A stretch of 64,000 bases of DNA, from the NCBI RefSeq assembly GCF_003113895.1, contig NZ_BDUD01000001.1, forward strand, positions 6,250,767 to 6,314,766, in the 5' to 3' direction. Origin of the DNA: Nostoc commune NIES-4072 (GTDB lineage: Bacteria; Cyanobacteriota; Cyanobacteriia; Cyanobacteriales; Nostocaceae). The translations under genes and the position numbers were made by a program. The notes beneath the pieces are model-generated. The model was given only the letters and a program-made list of their open reading frames with translations, was not told the DNA's origin and did not search any database. Shown here one piece after another: positions 16,125-24,457 of this stretch (position 1 is its first letter; each line of letters begins with the position of its first letter).

Positions 16125-17723
16125 CTAACTCAACTGTGCCACAAGTTGATTTTCCAACAGCGTATCATTCGTTAACAAGTCTTCAACGGTGATTCGCAAA
16201 AAGCGTTGTTCATCAACTTGAAAGAGAATTTTTATCCGATCGCTTCCAGGATATCCGGCTGGTGTAAGTTTAGCAATTGTCCTTGCGCCTTCTTGATCGT
16301 TGAGAGGTTTGACACTGGTTTCACTATTGTCCATACGGCGCGTAATCAAGCGATCGCCATCAAAATAAACTTCAGTACTACCCGTATCTGCTCCCAATTC
16401 TCCCATAATTAGTTCAATGCTGGGCTGATTTTCTACTGAAGCGCCTAAGACTAATTCCACTGGCTGAGTCATTGGGTATGCTTGTCCAGCTTTAATCAGA
16501 GAATGCCATTTGTGACGCTGATTGCGACGATCCCAGTAGCGGATACCATAACTATGATACAGAAAATCTTTGATTTGTATCCCTTGTGCTAACTGTAATG
16601 CACCTTGAGCGATCGCTTCAAAGGGACGTTCGCAACGGATTTTTTCTGGCTCAAAATACTGTTTGATCCATGTCTGCACTGCGGGTAATTGCACTGTCCC
16701 ACCAACTAACAAAACTGCATTAATATCTGGAAGTTCTATTCCTTGCCGTCTTGCTTGCTGCAACAGTGTGGTCATAGAATCATCGAGTAACTCAAAAAAT
16801 GCGTGTTCTTTGAGGATATCGTCAAAAGTGTCGCGGTTTAGCTCCAGTTCATAGCTTTCAAATGTCTCATCATCAAAATAAACTTCACTAGCTTGGTTTT
16901 GAGTTGATAGCTGAATTTTTACCCGTTCTGCCAATCTTGTTGTCAAAGGACTTATCGCCAATTCTTGAGTTTTGGCAAAGTAATCTACCAACCAATTATC
17001 AATATCAGTACCGCCCAAATTTTGCCCAGCTTTTGCCAGGACACGGGCAGTTTTAACTTTTTGTTTTGAATCTTCAGCCAGAGACTTATTACCCCACTTG
17101 AGGAGAAATCCGAGCGGCTTTGTGGTTGCTTGTACACCTTGATCTAACCGGACAAGGGATAAATCCAAAGTGCCGCCGCCAAAGTCAATTACCAAGAGAA
17201 TTTCTTGATCTGCCAAGCCATAACCCAAGGCGGCTGCTGTAGGTTCATCCAGCATCCGTACTTGTTCGACGGGGAGGGCTTGACAAACTGTCCCCAACCA
17301 GTGACGATAAGCTTCAAAACTATCTACAGGTACGGTTAACACAAGAGAATCTAACCCCCCTTCCAAGGGAGCTAGTTCTTCAATTACTTTTGTGAGGAAC
17401 CATTGCCCTACTTGTTCAAAGGTGACAATTTGTCCATCTAGTTCGGGTAAGAAACCTTGGATATCTGCACCGATACCCCGCTTGAAGCTGCGGAAAAATC
17501 GAGTTTCGCCTTTGAGGTCAAGACCGCGATCGCGTACTTGTTGCCCTACTAAGACTTGATTTTTTATTGCGTCTTCAACATAAACCAAACTAGGAATCAG
17601 TGGCGGATTGAGGCTTTGTTTAATTGATAAACCTGGTAGATTCAGGGTTTCTGGCTGTTGGGTTACGGGGTTCCAACGAGCAATGACTGTGTTGCTAGTA
17701 CCAAAATCGATTGCGATCGCCAT
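16125..17723 (-). CDS. DnaK-like Hsp70 family protein
   Basis: A 532-aa non-canonical Hsp70. The actin-like ATPase domain is complete: IDFGTSNTVIARW at the start (phosphate 1), LDEPTAAALGYGL (connect 1, about 158-170), VIDFGGGTLDLSLV (phosphate 2, about 178-191) and VLLVGGTVQLPAVQTW (adenosine motif). The C-terminal part after about residue 380 is a short beta-rich domain, not the standard substrate-binding lid. It is the first gene of a tight operon with higB and higA. No DnaJ or GrpE gene is near. Its clients are unknown. Confidence 0.9.
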   Translation of the reverse strand: MAIAIDFGTSNTVIARWNPVTQQPETLNLPGLSIKQSLNPPLIPSLVYVEDAIKNQVLVGQQVRDRGLDLKGETRFFRSFKRGIGADIQGFLPELDGQIVTFEQVGQWFLTKVIEELAPLEGGLDSLVLTVPVDSFEAYRHWLGTVCQALPVEQVRMLDEPTAAALGYGLADQEILLVIDFGGGTLDLSLVRLDQGVQATTKPLGFLLKWGNKSLAEDSKQKVKTARVLAKAGQNLGGTDIDNWLVDYFAKTQELAISPLTTRLAERVKIQLSTQNQASEVYFDDETFESYELELNRDTFDDILKEHAFFELLDDSMTTLLQQARRQGIELPDINAVLLVGGTVQLPAVQTWIKQYFEPEKIRCERPFEAIAQGALQLAQGIQIKDFLYHSYGIRYWDRRNQRHKWHSLIKAGQAYPMTQPVELVLGASVENQPSIELIMGELGADTGSTEVYFDGDRLITRRMDNSETSVKPLNDQEGARTIAKLTPAGYPGSDRIKILFQVDEQRFLRITVEDLLTNDTLLENQLVAQLS

Positions 17724-17844
17724 ATTTTATATTTATTATCTCGCACGAAGAGGCCAAAGCTGCTTTATCTGTGATTATTCTCTATAAGCTACCAAGAATG
17801 CAAATGCGCCCAGACGCTTACTTCTTTGTATCCCAACCCAGATA

Positions 17845-18225
17845 TCAATTCAGTCTGTTGCAGCGAAGTGTTAGCACAGTTAGACAATTGGCTTGCTCCA
17901 ATTCTGCCTGCTGTTTTAGATAAATCTCCTTCTGTTGCTGTAAAATAGCCTGTTTTTGTACTTCTTGTTGGTTTGCAATTACAACACGCTGATTTTCCAA
18001 TTCAGCTAATACCTCAGCTTTCACCTGTTCCCTGATAGTTTTTTGGTGTTCTGACTCTTTAATTAATCCACTGTTATCATTAACCACTTCTGACGACATG
18101 GTAGGCTTGGGAGTAATTAAAGACTCAAAAATCTTGATATCATCTTCTTGATATTTGACAGCTAAATACCCACCAGCAGCGCCTAACAAAGCCAAACCTG
18201 AAAATAATGCTATTAGTTTTAACAC
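17845..18225 (-). CDS. Small membrane-anchored coiled-coil protein
   Basis: A 126-aa protein, not recognised by name. It has one N-terminal membrane segment (LIALFSGLALLGAAGGYLA) and a long Gln/Glu-rich coiled coil (VLAELENQ, QQEVQKQAILQQQKEIYLKQQAELEQ). Its stop is 121 bp before the Hsp70 start on the same strand, so the two may be co-transcribed. Confidence 0.6.
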   Translation of the reverse strand: MLKLIALFSGLALLGAAGGYLAVKYQEDDIKIFESLITPKPTMSSEVVNDNSGLIKESEHQKTIREQVKAEVLAELENQRVVIANQQEVQKQAILQQQKEIYLKQQAELEQANCLTVLTLRCNRLN

Positions 18226-18300
18226 TGTTTTATCTGTAAAAGCTTTTTCATTGTGTACTCACCCAATCAGCTAAATTAATTACTTTACTTCTCATGAAAC

Positions 18301-18453
18301 TCATTTATGATTAAAATGCTTTTCAGTAATCAAATCACTAATCAACTCTGACTCAAATTCCTGATTGAAATCATAGTTTTTTAGTAATTCCTGAATGTGT
18401 TTTTCTAGCTTAGTTTTGTTAAAATCTTTAAAAAAATGATCTCGTTTTGCCAT
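18301..18453 (-). CDS. Possible 50-aa hydrophilic protein
   Basis: An ATG-started frame (MAKRDHFFKDFNKTKLEKHI...) rich in Lys, Glu, Phe and Asn, ending ITEKHFNHK. It has no relation I recognise and no clear Shine-Dalgarno sequence. It lies on the strand of the flanking genes, 75 bp before the coiled-coil protein. It is plausible as a small gene but could be chance. Confidence 0.35.
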   Translation of the reverse strand: MAKRDHFFKDFNKTKLEKHIQELLKNYDFNQEFESELISDLITEKHFNHK

Positions 18454-18692
18454 TTCATTCACCAATAATATAAACGTCTAATAAATGTGGCATTTAAAAT
18501 ATCAAAAAAACATCAGTATAAACCGCTTCCCAACGCCCTAACCCGCTCTCCGTGGCGAGTGCAAAAGAGAGCGCGGCAACGCCCAATGCCAAGCCACAGT
18601 CACCACGCCACCAAAACTAGTTTAGGTGCGATCACTTTTAATTAAAAACCCTACTAGAATCCTTCTACAGCAAGCTTTAATCCCAACAATGC

Positions 18693-18729
18693 CTTGCGAT
18701 TAACCAAAATCCCTATTAGGGATTGAAAT
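18693..18729 (+). CRISPR. Solitary CRISPR-type direct repeat (no array)
   Basis: A 37-nt sequence that runs from CTTGCGATTAACCAAAATC to GGGATTGAAAT. It holds the internal palindrome AATCCCTATTAGGGATT and the 3' end ATTGAAA(C/T) that are typical of a common 37-nt CRISPR repeat class in filamentous cyanobacteria. There is no second full copy at repeat-plus-spacer distance and no cas gene in the window. It is therefore an orphan or relic repeat. Family match is from memory, not from a search. Confidence 0.5.
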
Positions 18730-18737
18730 TTGTAGGC

Positions 18738-19160
18738 TCACAGTTCTTCTGGCATAATCACAGAAATTAATTGATTCCGATTCTTCCTATAAATCCTAAA
18801 ATCACTATCAAATGTGAGCAATTCACGAGTAGGATATAGTTCTGCCATCCTCACCAAACAGGCATCCGCTAACGACATCGGTACAGACTGATAACGCAGC
18901 ATCAACTCATAAACCGCCCCAGCTTCTTCACTCAAGCTCAACGGGAGATGAATAATTCCCTTTTGTACAAAAGAAATTACTGCTGCTTCTCCTCCATAAA
19001 CATTCTGTAAGAGAAAACAAGCCTCTGTAACTACCGCTTCACAAGTTAACAAAGGTGGTTCAATCTGTCCAAACTGATTTGTCACCCATTTATGAAACTG
19101 CTCTCTCCGGTTGACTAAAGCTACTAATGGCCCTGTATCTAGCAGTACCGCTTGCTTCAT
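18738..19160 (-). CDS. vapC: VapC-type PIN-domain toxin
   Basis: A 140-aa PIN-domain ribonuclease. Acidic metal-binding residues are visible in LLDTGPLVAL (Asp8), VVTEACFLL, SLADACLVRMAEL and LLTFDSDFRIY. It follows the antitoxin with a 4-bp overlap, the normal VapBC order. It probably cleaves a specific RNA; the target cannot be read from the sequence. Confidence 0.9.
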   Translation of the reverse strand: MKQAVLLDTGPLVALVNRREQFHKWVTNQFGQIEPPLLTCEAVVTEACFLLQNVYGGEAAVISFVQKGIIHLPLSLSEEAGAVYELMLRYQSVPMSLADACLVRMAELYPTRELLTFDSDFRIYRKNRNQLISVIMPEEL

Positions 19161-19408
19161 TCTGTTAATGGTCTTTTAAGGTACTCCTTGTTTGTCGAGA
19201 GATCCCCAGGCCCAGAATCCACGCAGCCAACCAAGTCTCCTGCTGCTTCTAAAGCAGACATTGGCGTGCCATCATGGTGTTTAAACTCCACTGTTAGTGA
19301 TTTCAATTGCAGAAATTCTATAAAGTCAAGTACTTGCTGCTGTTGTTCCTTTGATAAGGTAAGAACCTTTTGGGCAATAATTTGCTCTAGACCAATTGCT
19401 TTCGTCAC
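19157..19408 (-). CDS. vapB: VapB-type antitoxin (DUF2281-like)
   Basis: An 83-aa antitoxin paired with the PIN toxin. The start is the GTG at 19408: a strong GGAGG (19417-19421 on the plus strand as CCTCC) lies 8 nt before it. The N-terminus then reads VTKAIGLEQIIAQKVLTLSKEQQQQVLDFIEFL, the conserved opening of this family. The C-terminal half, ending in GPGDLSTNKEYL, should wrap the toxin. A longer start at 19432 is possible but less likely. Confidence 0.82.
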   Translation of the reverse strand: MTKAIGLEQIIAQKVLTLSKEQQQQVLDFIEFLQLKSLTVEFKHHDGTPMSALEAAGDLVGCVDSGPGDLSTNKEYLKRPLTE

Positions 19409-19579
19409 CAGTCTTTCCTCCAGTCCCATCACTTCAAGTCTAAATTCAACTGCCTCAGTTACACAGAAACCAGCAGAAGGTTAAAAATTTTGAGATGACT
19501 AGCTTTTGTCAATAAAACAACGTAAGTGACCAAAAAGCTGATTATTTCGTTCACTAATCCAGGCGATTAACCCAGACTT

Positions 19580-19774
19580 ATGAATAAGACACATAGCAAA
19601 CCTACTTACATAGATTATATTGTTAAACTTCCTGAGCGATCGCTAGAGGAGTTTTGTCGCTGCGTGTACCGCTTCATGGAAAATGCTCAGTTCATCTATC
19701 CTCAACGTCTAGCTGAACAACACCAGAAATTTGCTCGTGTATTAATAGACCGATATTCTTCCAAACCTACATAA
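19580..19774 (+). CDS. Small hypothetical protein
   Basis: A 64-aa frame (MNKTHSKPTYIDYIVKL...) with several aromatic residues and Cys; residues 18-48 look helical. No family is recognised. It lies between the divergent VapBC module and a convergent secreted small protein. Whether it is expressed is open. Confidence 0.4.
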   Translation: MNKTHSKPTYIDYIVKLPERSLEEFCRCVYRFMENAQFIYPQRLAEQHQKFARVLIDRYSSKPT

Positions 19775-19836
19775 ATCAGGATTTTAGTACAGAAGTTGGG
19801 TCTAACCCGGAACTCCGGGCTAGTGGTAGTTTACAC

Positions 19837-20076
19837 TCAATCTTCATGCCGTAACTGCCATGCTGCACCGCAAGCGGCCCCAGCCCCAGCTAATAATCCA
19901 GTACTCATTCCTTGGATAGTTTTTTGGATCGGATCTTGGGTTAGACACTCACTTGTAAGCTTACTGTCTTCCAAGCAGAGGCTGCTTTCTGCCCAAGCAG
20001 CAGTACCTCCTAAAATTACACCAGTTATACTACAGCAAACAACTAGCAGCAAAAGACGTTGCGTTTTTCTAACCAT
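19837..20076 (-). CDS. Small exported protein
   Basis: A 79-aa protein with a good signal peptide (MVRKTQRLLLLVVCCSITGVI, ending AAWA). The mature part is about 50 aa, with two cysteines (SSLCLEDSKLTSECL), then a Gly/Ala-rich hydrophobic stretch (GMSTGLLAGAGAACGAAW) that could insert in a membrane. I chose the ATG at 20076; the frame also runs back to 20091. Function unknown. Confidence 0.6.
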   Translation of the reverse strand: MVRKTQRLLLLVVCCSITGVILGGTAAWAESSLCLEDSKLTSECLTQDPIQKTIQGMSTGLLAGAGAACGAAWQLRHED

Positions 20077-20091
20077 AGATAGATGTGTCAA

Positions 20092-20406
20092 AAATTAGAG
20101 ATAGTGATTCACTCTCAATTACTTTACACATACTTGCTAGCAAATGTCAGCTGGTTTCAAGATAATTTGCTCCTATCAAAACTTACATAACGATTAAAAA
20201 ATCTGATTAGAAATCGAATAAAAAATAACCTCTGGGGAAGGGATATCACCAGAAGTTTTTAATAAATACATTGGAATAGGGAACTATTATAAAAATAAAT
20301 TTATCTTTTTGCCAACACTATTTCTCCTTTTCAAAAACAGATTAAAGTTAATTCTATTTGTAATTAAGGATACAAATTACACTTATCAATCGCATAGCTC
20401 ATATTT
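20092..20406. other. AT-rich intergenic region
   Basis: No gene, repeat or convincing hairpin seen in 315 bp. It is AT-rich and separates two minus-strand genes. Confidence 0.6.
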
Positions 20407-21390
20407 TTACCTTTTTTGAGGTACTAATACAGGCAACTGACGGGCACCTGCTACAGATTTGGCGTGTTCTCCAACAGTCAAAACATTAAACTGACTGGAT
20501 ATAAGTTCCAAACTTTTGTTGACTATTGCCAGTTTTTTATAAGTGGGAAGGCTCATTCCAGGGAAGAATGATAGCTCTGGCACATCCTCTTGACTTACAA
20601 AGTCTGTAGGATGGAAGAGCAAAGAAGGCTGTACACGCGTCAGTTTACACAGCCACAGGGCAATTCGCAGGTAGAGTAACGCCACTTCCGAAGAAAATGT
20701 ACTTAGATACATTATGTAACTAAAGTGAATTGGTACTTTAAAAATTGGCATGGTGGTAACAGGAATTTCTGTGAGTCTATCCTTACCCATCTTCCACTGG
20801 TAAGGTTTTAGAGGCTGTAAACCCTCTTTGAAACCACCAAAAAGGGCTTCTCGTTTCTTGCGTTCTTCTTTGCTTAGTTTACAAGTCATTAAATAATATG
20901 CTCGCGCGATAGGCCCCAAAAATGTGGGAAAAGTCGAAGCATCATACTCATATCCCCGTCTTGCTAAGACTTTCAATACCGCAGGAGAGAAACTGTATCC
21001 AGGTCCCCGGAAGCCAATAGGATGTTGATGAGTGACGCGTTTGATATGTTGTTCAGCTAAGGCCACCTCTTGTTCAATCTCATCCTCTGAATAGAGATGT
21101 AGCCAAGGATCGTGGTAAAATGAATGATTGCCTATTTCGTGACCGGCAGTGGCGATCGCTTGTAATGCCTTAGTGTTTTTTTCCAGTGCTGCATCTTGAC
21201 CGACAATGAAGACTGTGATTGTCAAATCCCATTGCTGAAAAATATCTAAGAAACGAGGGACTGCAATATCCAAGTAAGAGGGAAAAGTCTCCCAACCCGG
21301 AGCGCCCTGATTTTTTAGAAAAGACCAAACATTATCCAAGTCTAAAGAAAGACTGGCTATTGGTTTGTTTCCTTGCCGCTTGATATTCAT
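20407..21390 (-). CDS. Polysaccharide deacetylase (NodB fold), copy 1
   Basis: A 327-aa carbohydrate esterase family 4-like protein without a signal peptide. The metal-binding set is visible as LDLDN (residues 16-20), GNHSFYHDP (His-x3-His) and RGPGYSFSP, the arginine motif. The C-terminal part ends with LLFHPTDF (catalytic His) and a GMSLPTYKKL helix. Its layout resembles deacetylases found in sugar biosynthesis clusters rather than exported chitin deacetylases. No sugar cluster surrounds it here. Confidence 0.85.
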   Translation of the reverse strand: MNIKRQGNKPIASLSLDLDNVWSFLKNQGAPGWETFPSYLDIAVPRFLDIFQQWDLTITVFIVGQDAALEKNTKALQAIATAGHEIGNHSFYHDPWLHLYSEDEIEQEVALAEQHIKRVTHQHPIGFRGPGYSFSPAVLKVLARRGYEYDASTFPTFLGPIARAYYLMTCKLSKEERKKREALFGGFKEGLQPLKPYQWKMGKDRLTEIPVTTMPIFKVPIHFSYIMYLSTFSSEVALLYLRIALWLCKLTRVQPSLLFHPTDFVSQEDVPELSFFPGMSLPTYKKLAIVNKSLELISSQFNVLTVGEHAKSVAGARQLPVLVPQKR

Positions 21391-21685
21391 TATTTTTAAG
21401 CGTAAATATAATGTTAGATTTGGGTTTTATTGATCAAGTTTTGTACCTCGACTCAGCGCTCCTTTAATCTCGACTTGATCAGCCTTTCGGACAACTTTTT
21501 ACCCTGATATATAATAATTGCTGGTCATCAATATATCATAACCAAGAAATATTAAACGTATAAGTAAGTTTTAGCAATGCTTTATATATATAAATAATTG
21601 ATGATTTGGATGCTCTTTTATCATTAATTGCAATAAAAAGCGATGCCTACCGTGGTAAACTACGCCCAAAAAATCCTCTACACAT
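21391..21685. other. Intergenic region, nothing seen
   Basis: About 295 bp, AT-rich, between two minus-strand genes. No gene or repeat is supported. Confidence 0.5.
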
Positions 21686-22570
21686 CTAGATATTGATTTG
21701 CTGCCTCTGGGTAAAACACATTGCAATTCTCTTTTCGTAATAAGCTGCCTCATTAATAAAAATCGGCCAAACGGTAGATGCTCCCTCATAAATAATTATT
21801 TTATTATCAAAGGTTATAAAAATTGGGTCTCCTGGGTTTAAGGCTTGATAATCCTTATCTTGAAGCTCTGGGTGAATCATCCCAAAGATTGTGTCATCCT
21901 GTTGTTTTGGATAATCCACAACTGATAAATGGTCATATAGAATCAACGTTTCGTTAGCTGATGGAATTTCCCCCTGGTTAAACCGTTCTAGATAGTCTAG
22001 AATCGCATAAACAAGTTCTTCTGTTTGTTGAAATAGCGTCGCTTTTAAGAGTCCTTGGGCAATAGGGCCAACCTCGATCGCAAAGCCTAATTCGCACAGA
22101 GAATTTACAAATGGGTTTTCTTCAATTGATTTAAAAGAGCAGCGATAAACCCTAACTAAAGGATTAATCTGGCTCAGATAAGCAGCCAATTTCAAGTTTA
22201 AGGGATGACTGTTTACCAAAATAATTGTCAAACCCATATTAGCTGTACTGCTGTGTAAGTCTAAGATAAAATCTGCTTGCTTATCTTTGTTTGATGCTAG
22301 AGTCTGCTGGATTGATTTAGCTTGCAATTCTTCGTAACTGCTCAGAGTCGGATCTTGTAAATCTTGCTTGAGAAAACAACGATTTAAATCTTTTTCTACA
22401 TATCGCCTCCCCGCCGCAAAAGCATTAGGATTTGCTAACAGAGTCACTGTCTCAAAACTTTGTCTAGTAATCAAGTTGGGAAACTGGGAAAATTTCTGGA
22501 TCAGGTAGGCTCCTGTAAACTCATTGCCATGAGTTCCACCGACAATTGCAACTCGATTAATCTGGTTCAC
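21686..22570 (-). CDS. Aspartoacylase (AspA/AstE family)
   Basis: A 294-aa zinc hydrolase of the succinylglutamate desuccinylase/aspartoacylase family, releasing aspartate from N-acyl-aspartate. The zinc ligands are in GGTHGNEFTG (His14, Glu17) and LDLHSSTANMG. RYVEKDLNRCF carries the substrate-binding DLNR, and the catalytic Glu is in FAIEVGPIAQG. Length fits cyanobacterial aspartoacylases. Its gene is 50 bp downstream of the GST-like gene on the same strand. Confidence 0.9.
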   Translation of the reverse strand: MNQINRVAIVGGTHGNEFTGAYLIQKFSQFPNLITRQSFETVTLLANPNAFAAGRRYVEKDLNRCFLKQDLQDPTLSSYEELQAKSIQQTLASNKDKQADFILDLHSSTANMGLTIILVNSHPLNLKLAAYLSQINPLVRVYRCSFKSIEENPFVNSLCELGFAIEVGPIAQGLLKATLFQQTEELVYAILDYLERFNQGEIPSANETLILYDHLSVVDYPKQQDDTIFGMIHPELQDKDYQALNPGDPIFITFDNKIIIYEGASTVWPIFINEAAYYEKRIAMCFTQRQQINI

Positions 22571-22621
22571 AATTCATCAACTCCAGAATGCAGCTATCGA
22601 GGTATTAGTTCTCAATCTACC

Positions 22622-23677
22622 TTATGAAGCATTCACTTTACCAATGCGATCGCGCCCAGATGGTTGATAAAGATAAGCCATATCAGGCCCATCGGGAATT
22701 ATCCCGCCCGGATTGAGTGGGAATAAGTTCCCGTAGTAGTCCCGCTTCACACTTTCTACATCGCAGGTGTCAGCTACACCTGGAAGCTGATATAAATCAC
22801 GTAAATAAGCTCCCAAGTTCTGATAGTCTCGAATTCGCTGCCTATTGCACTTAAACAACCCATAGTAGGCACTATCAAACCGAAATAACGTTGTGAATAA
22901 ACGGACATCTGCTAGGGTGAGATTATCCCCACACAGATATCGACTAGTTTGTAATGCAATGTCAATTTCATCAAGAGTTGCGAACAGTTCATTACAAGCT
23001 TGACTGTATGCTTCTTGGCTTTGGGCAAAGCCGCAGCGATACACACCGTTATTTACGGCGTGATAAATCTTTTCATTCCACCAGTCAATCTTTTCTTTGA
23101 GTGTTTCTGGATAAAGATCCAGCGTGGGATTGTTGGCGAACTCGTTAAACTCAGAGTTTAGCATGACGATAATCTCTGAACTCTCATTATTGACGATGGT
23201 TTTTGTTTGGTTATCCCATAGTATTGGAACTGTAGAGCGTCCACTGTAACCAGGTTCTGCCAACTGATAAAATTCAGCCAGTGTGCGACAACCTTCTTCT
23301 TCCTCGTTGAATATCCAACCGCCTTCAATGGGAGAAGGAGAGACGATACATACTGATATTACCGCTTCGAGTTTTTTGAGCGATCGCACAACTAGGGTTC
23401 GGTGCGCCCAAGGACACCCCAGCCCAACATAGAGTTTGTAGCGCCCAGCTGCTGGTGGGTGGAGATTTCCTTCTTCTGTGCCAATGAACTTCCGAAACTG
23501 GCTATTAGGACGAATATAAGCTCCCGACTGATTGCTAGGAGCCAGCTTTGACATCATGATCCGCCACATAGTCGTCCAGACAAACTTCCCCAGCCAGATG
23601 ATCAGCTTGGGAGGTAGTGTCCTGCCCTTTTTCTTGGAAAGATTTTTCTCGTCATTCATTGAAGTTGAGTTGCTCAT
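22622..23677 (-). CDS. Glutathionyl-hydroquinone reductase-like GST (Xi class)
   Basis: A 351-aa protein of the YqjG/ECM4 family, which removes glutathione from glutathionyl-hydroquinones. The active-site cysteine is Cys88 in LGCPWAHRTL, unlike the Ser/Tyr of ordinary GSTs. The C-terminal helical domain contains SEIIVMLN and LTLADVRLFTTLFRFD. Length is about 20-30 residues above the usual 320-330 because of an N-terminal basic extension. It may form a two-gene unit with aspartoacylase. Confidence 0.9.
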   Translation of the reverse strand: MSNSTSMNDEKNLSKKKGRTLPPKLIIWLGKFVWTTMWRIMMSKLAPSNQSGAYIRPNSQFRKFIGTEEGNLHPPAAGRYKLYVGLGCPWAHRTLVVRSLKKLEAVISVCIVSPSPIEGGWIFNEEEEGCRTLAEFYQLAEPGYSGRSTVPILWDNQTKTIVNNESSEIIVMLNSEFNEFANNPTLDLYPETLKEKIDWWNEKIYHAVNNGVYRCGFAQSQEAYSQACNELFATLDEIDIALQTSRYLCGDNLTLADVRLFTTLFRFDSAYYGLFKCNRQRIRDYQNLGAYLRDLYQLPGVADTCDVESVKRDYYGNLFPLNPGGIIPDGPDMAYLYQPSGRDRIGKVNAS

Positions 23678-24457
23678 GGCGACAATCTTGCTTTAAGAGC
23701 GATTGACGTTACCACTGTTTCTACTAAGTAGGTTTCGATTTTTACAACCCACTCTGAGCTTTACTACTTTACTTTACTACGCTTTGATTGTACTTTGTAT
23801 CATGCTCATGGCTAAAATCTCTCAGCTAATTGTCTCAAATTTGCGTAGGCAAAGCCCACTGTACCCCTAAGGGGAAGCAAGCTACGCGTAGCGTTTTGCA
23901 GGAAATGTATCACACCTCATAGCGATCGGTTGTGATCCTCTTAATTCTATTAACTATGTATTAAGTGTTGTATTATACTTGTAACTTGCATTTTAGCTAA
24001 TCATTTTTCTTTTAATACAAAATAACCTAAAAATATTTTAATTGGCGTCCTTCAATAAACCAATCTCCTGTGGGGTAGGCATTTTGCGCGTCCTAGTTGG
24101 GCAAATTAAATGTGCGACACTTGAGCATGCAAAACTAGTTACAAATCAAAGGTCAAAAACACAATTTTTTAGTCAATGATGCTCAATGCCAAGCCCTGAA
24201 GGATATCCACGTCAAATTTAAAAGCGTGATTCATTATTTCCGAAAAAACACAGTGCAAGGCTTAATTAGATACTCAATGACAGCTAAAATTGACAGCGTA
24301 ATTACTAATAAAAAATCGGTATTTATCTAATCTTGTTATAAAAAACATCACATCTTAACATTAGAGAAGTCCACAAAGTATAGATATAATTTTAAGAATA
24401 AGCTACTGAAACAAAGAACAAAAACATCAAACCTACGTAGGAATAATTGTAAATAAA
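23678..24457. other. Long intergenic region, 780 bp
   Basis: No gene is supported. It contains a TTTACTAC-type short repeat at about 23760-23785 and, at about 23846-23905, a copy of the GCGTAGGCAAAGCCC dispersed repeat with the palindrome CCCCTAAGGGG. At about 24187-24204 lies AATGCCAAGCCCTGAAGG, almost identical to a string at 27443-27458. The TATAAT at 24385-24390 could be a -10 box for the oxidase gene, but I see no good -35. Confidence 0.5.

Larger units (their letters stand above)
18226..18737. other. Intergenic region with a small frame and a lone CRISPR-type repeat
   Basis: This 512-bp stretch holds a possible 50-aa gene (18301-18453), a 7-bp inverted repeat CGCTCTC/GAGAGCG (18544-18573) and the CRISPR-like repeat at 18693-18729. 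At 18641-18657 a weaker string (ATTAAAAACCCTACTAG) resembles the middle of that repeat. Confidence 0.5.

Noticed and set aside
18641-18729. A two-repeat CRISPR array with the weak match at 18641-18657
   Set aside because: The distance between the matching cores is 62 bp, too short for a 37-nt repeat and a normal spacer, and the upstream match covers only the core.
23678-24457. Hidden protein gene in the 780-bp gap
   Set aside because: No frame of useful length or coding character on either strand; only repeats are seen.
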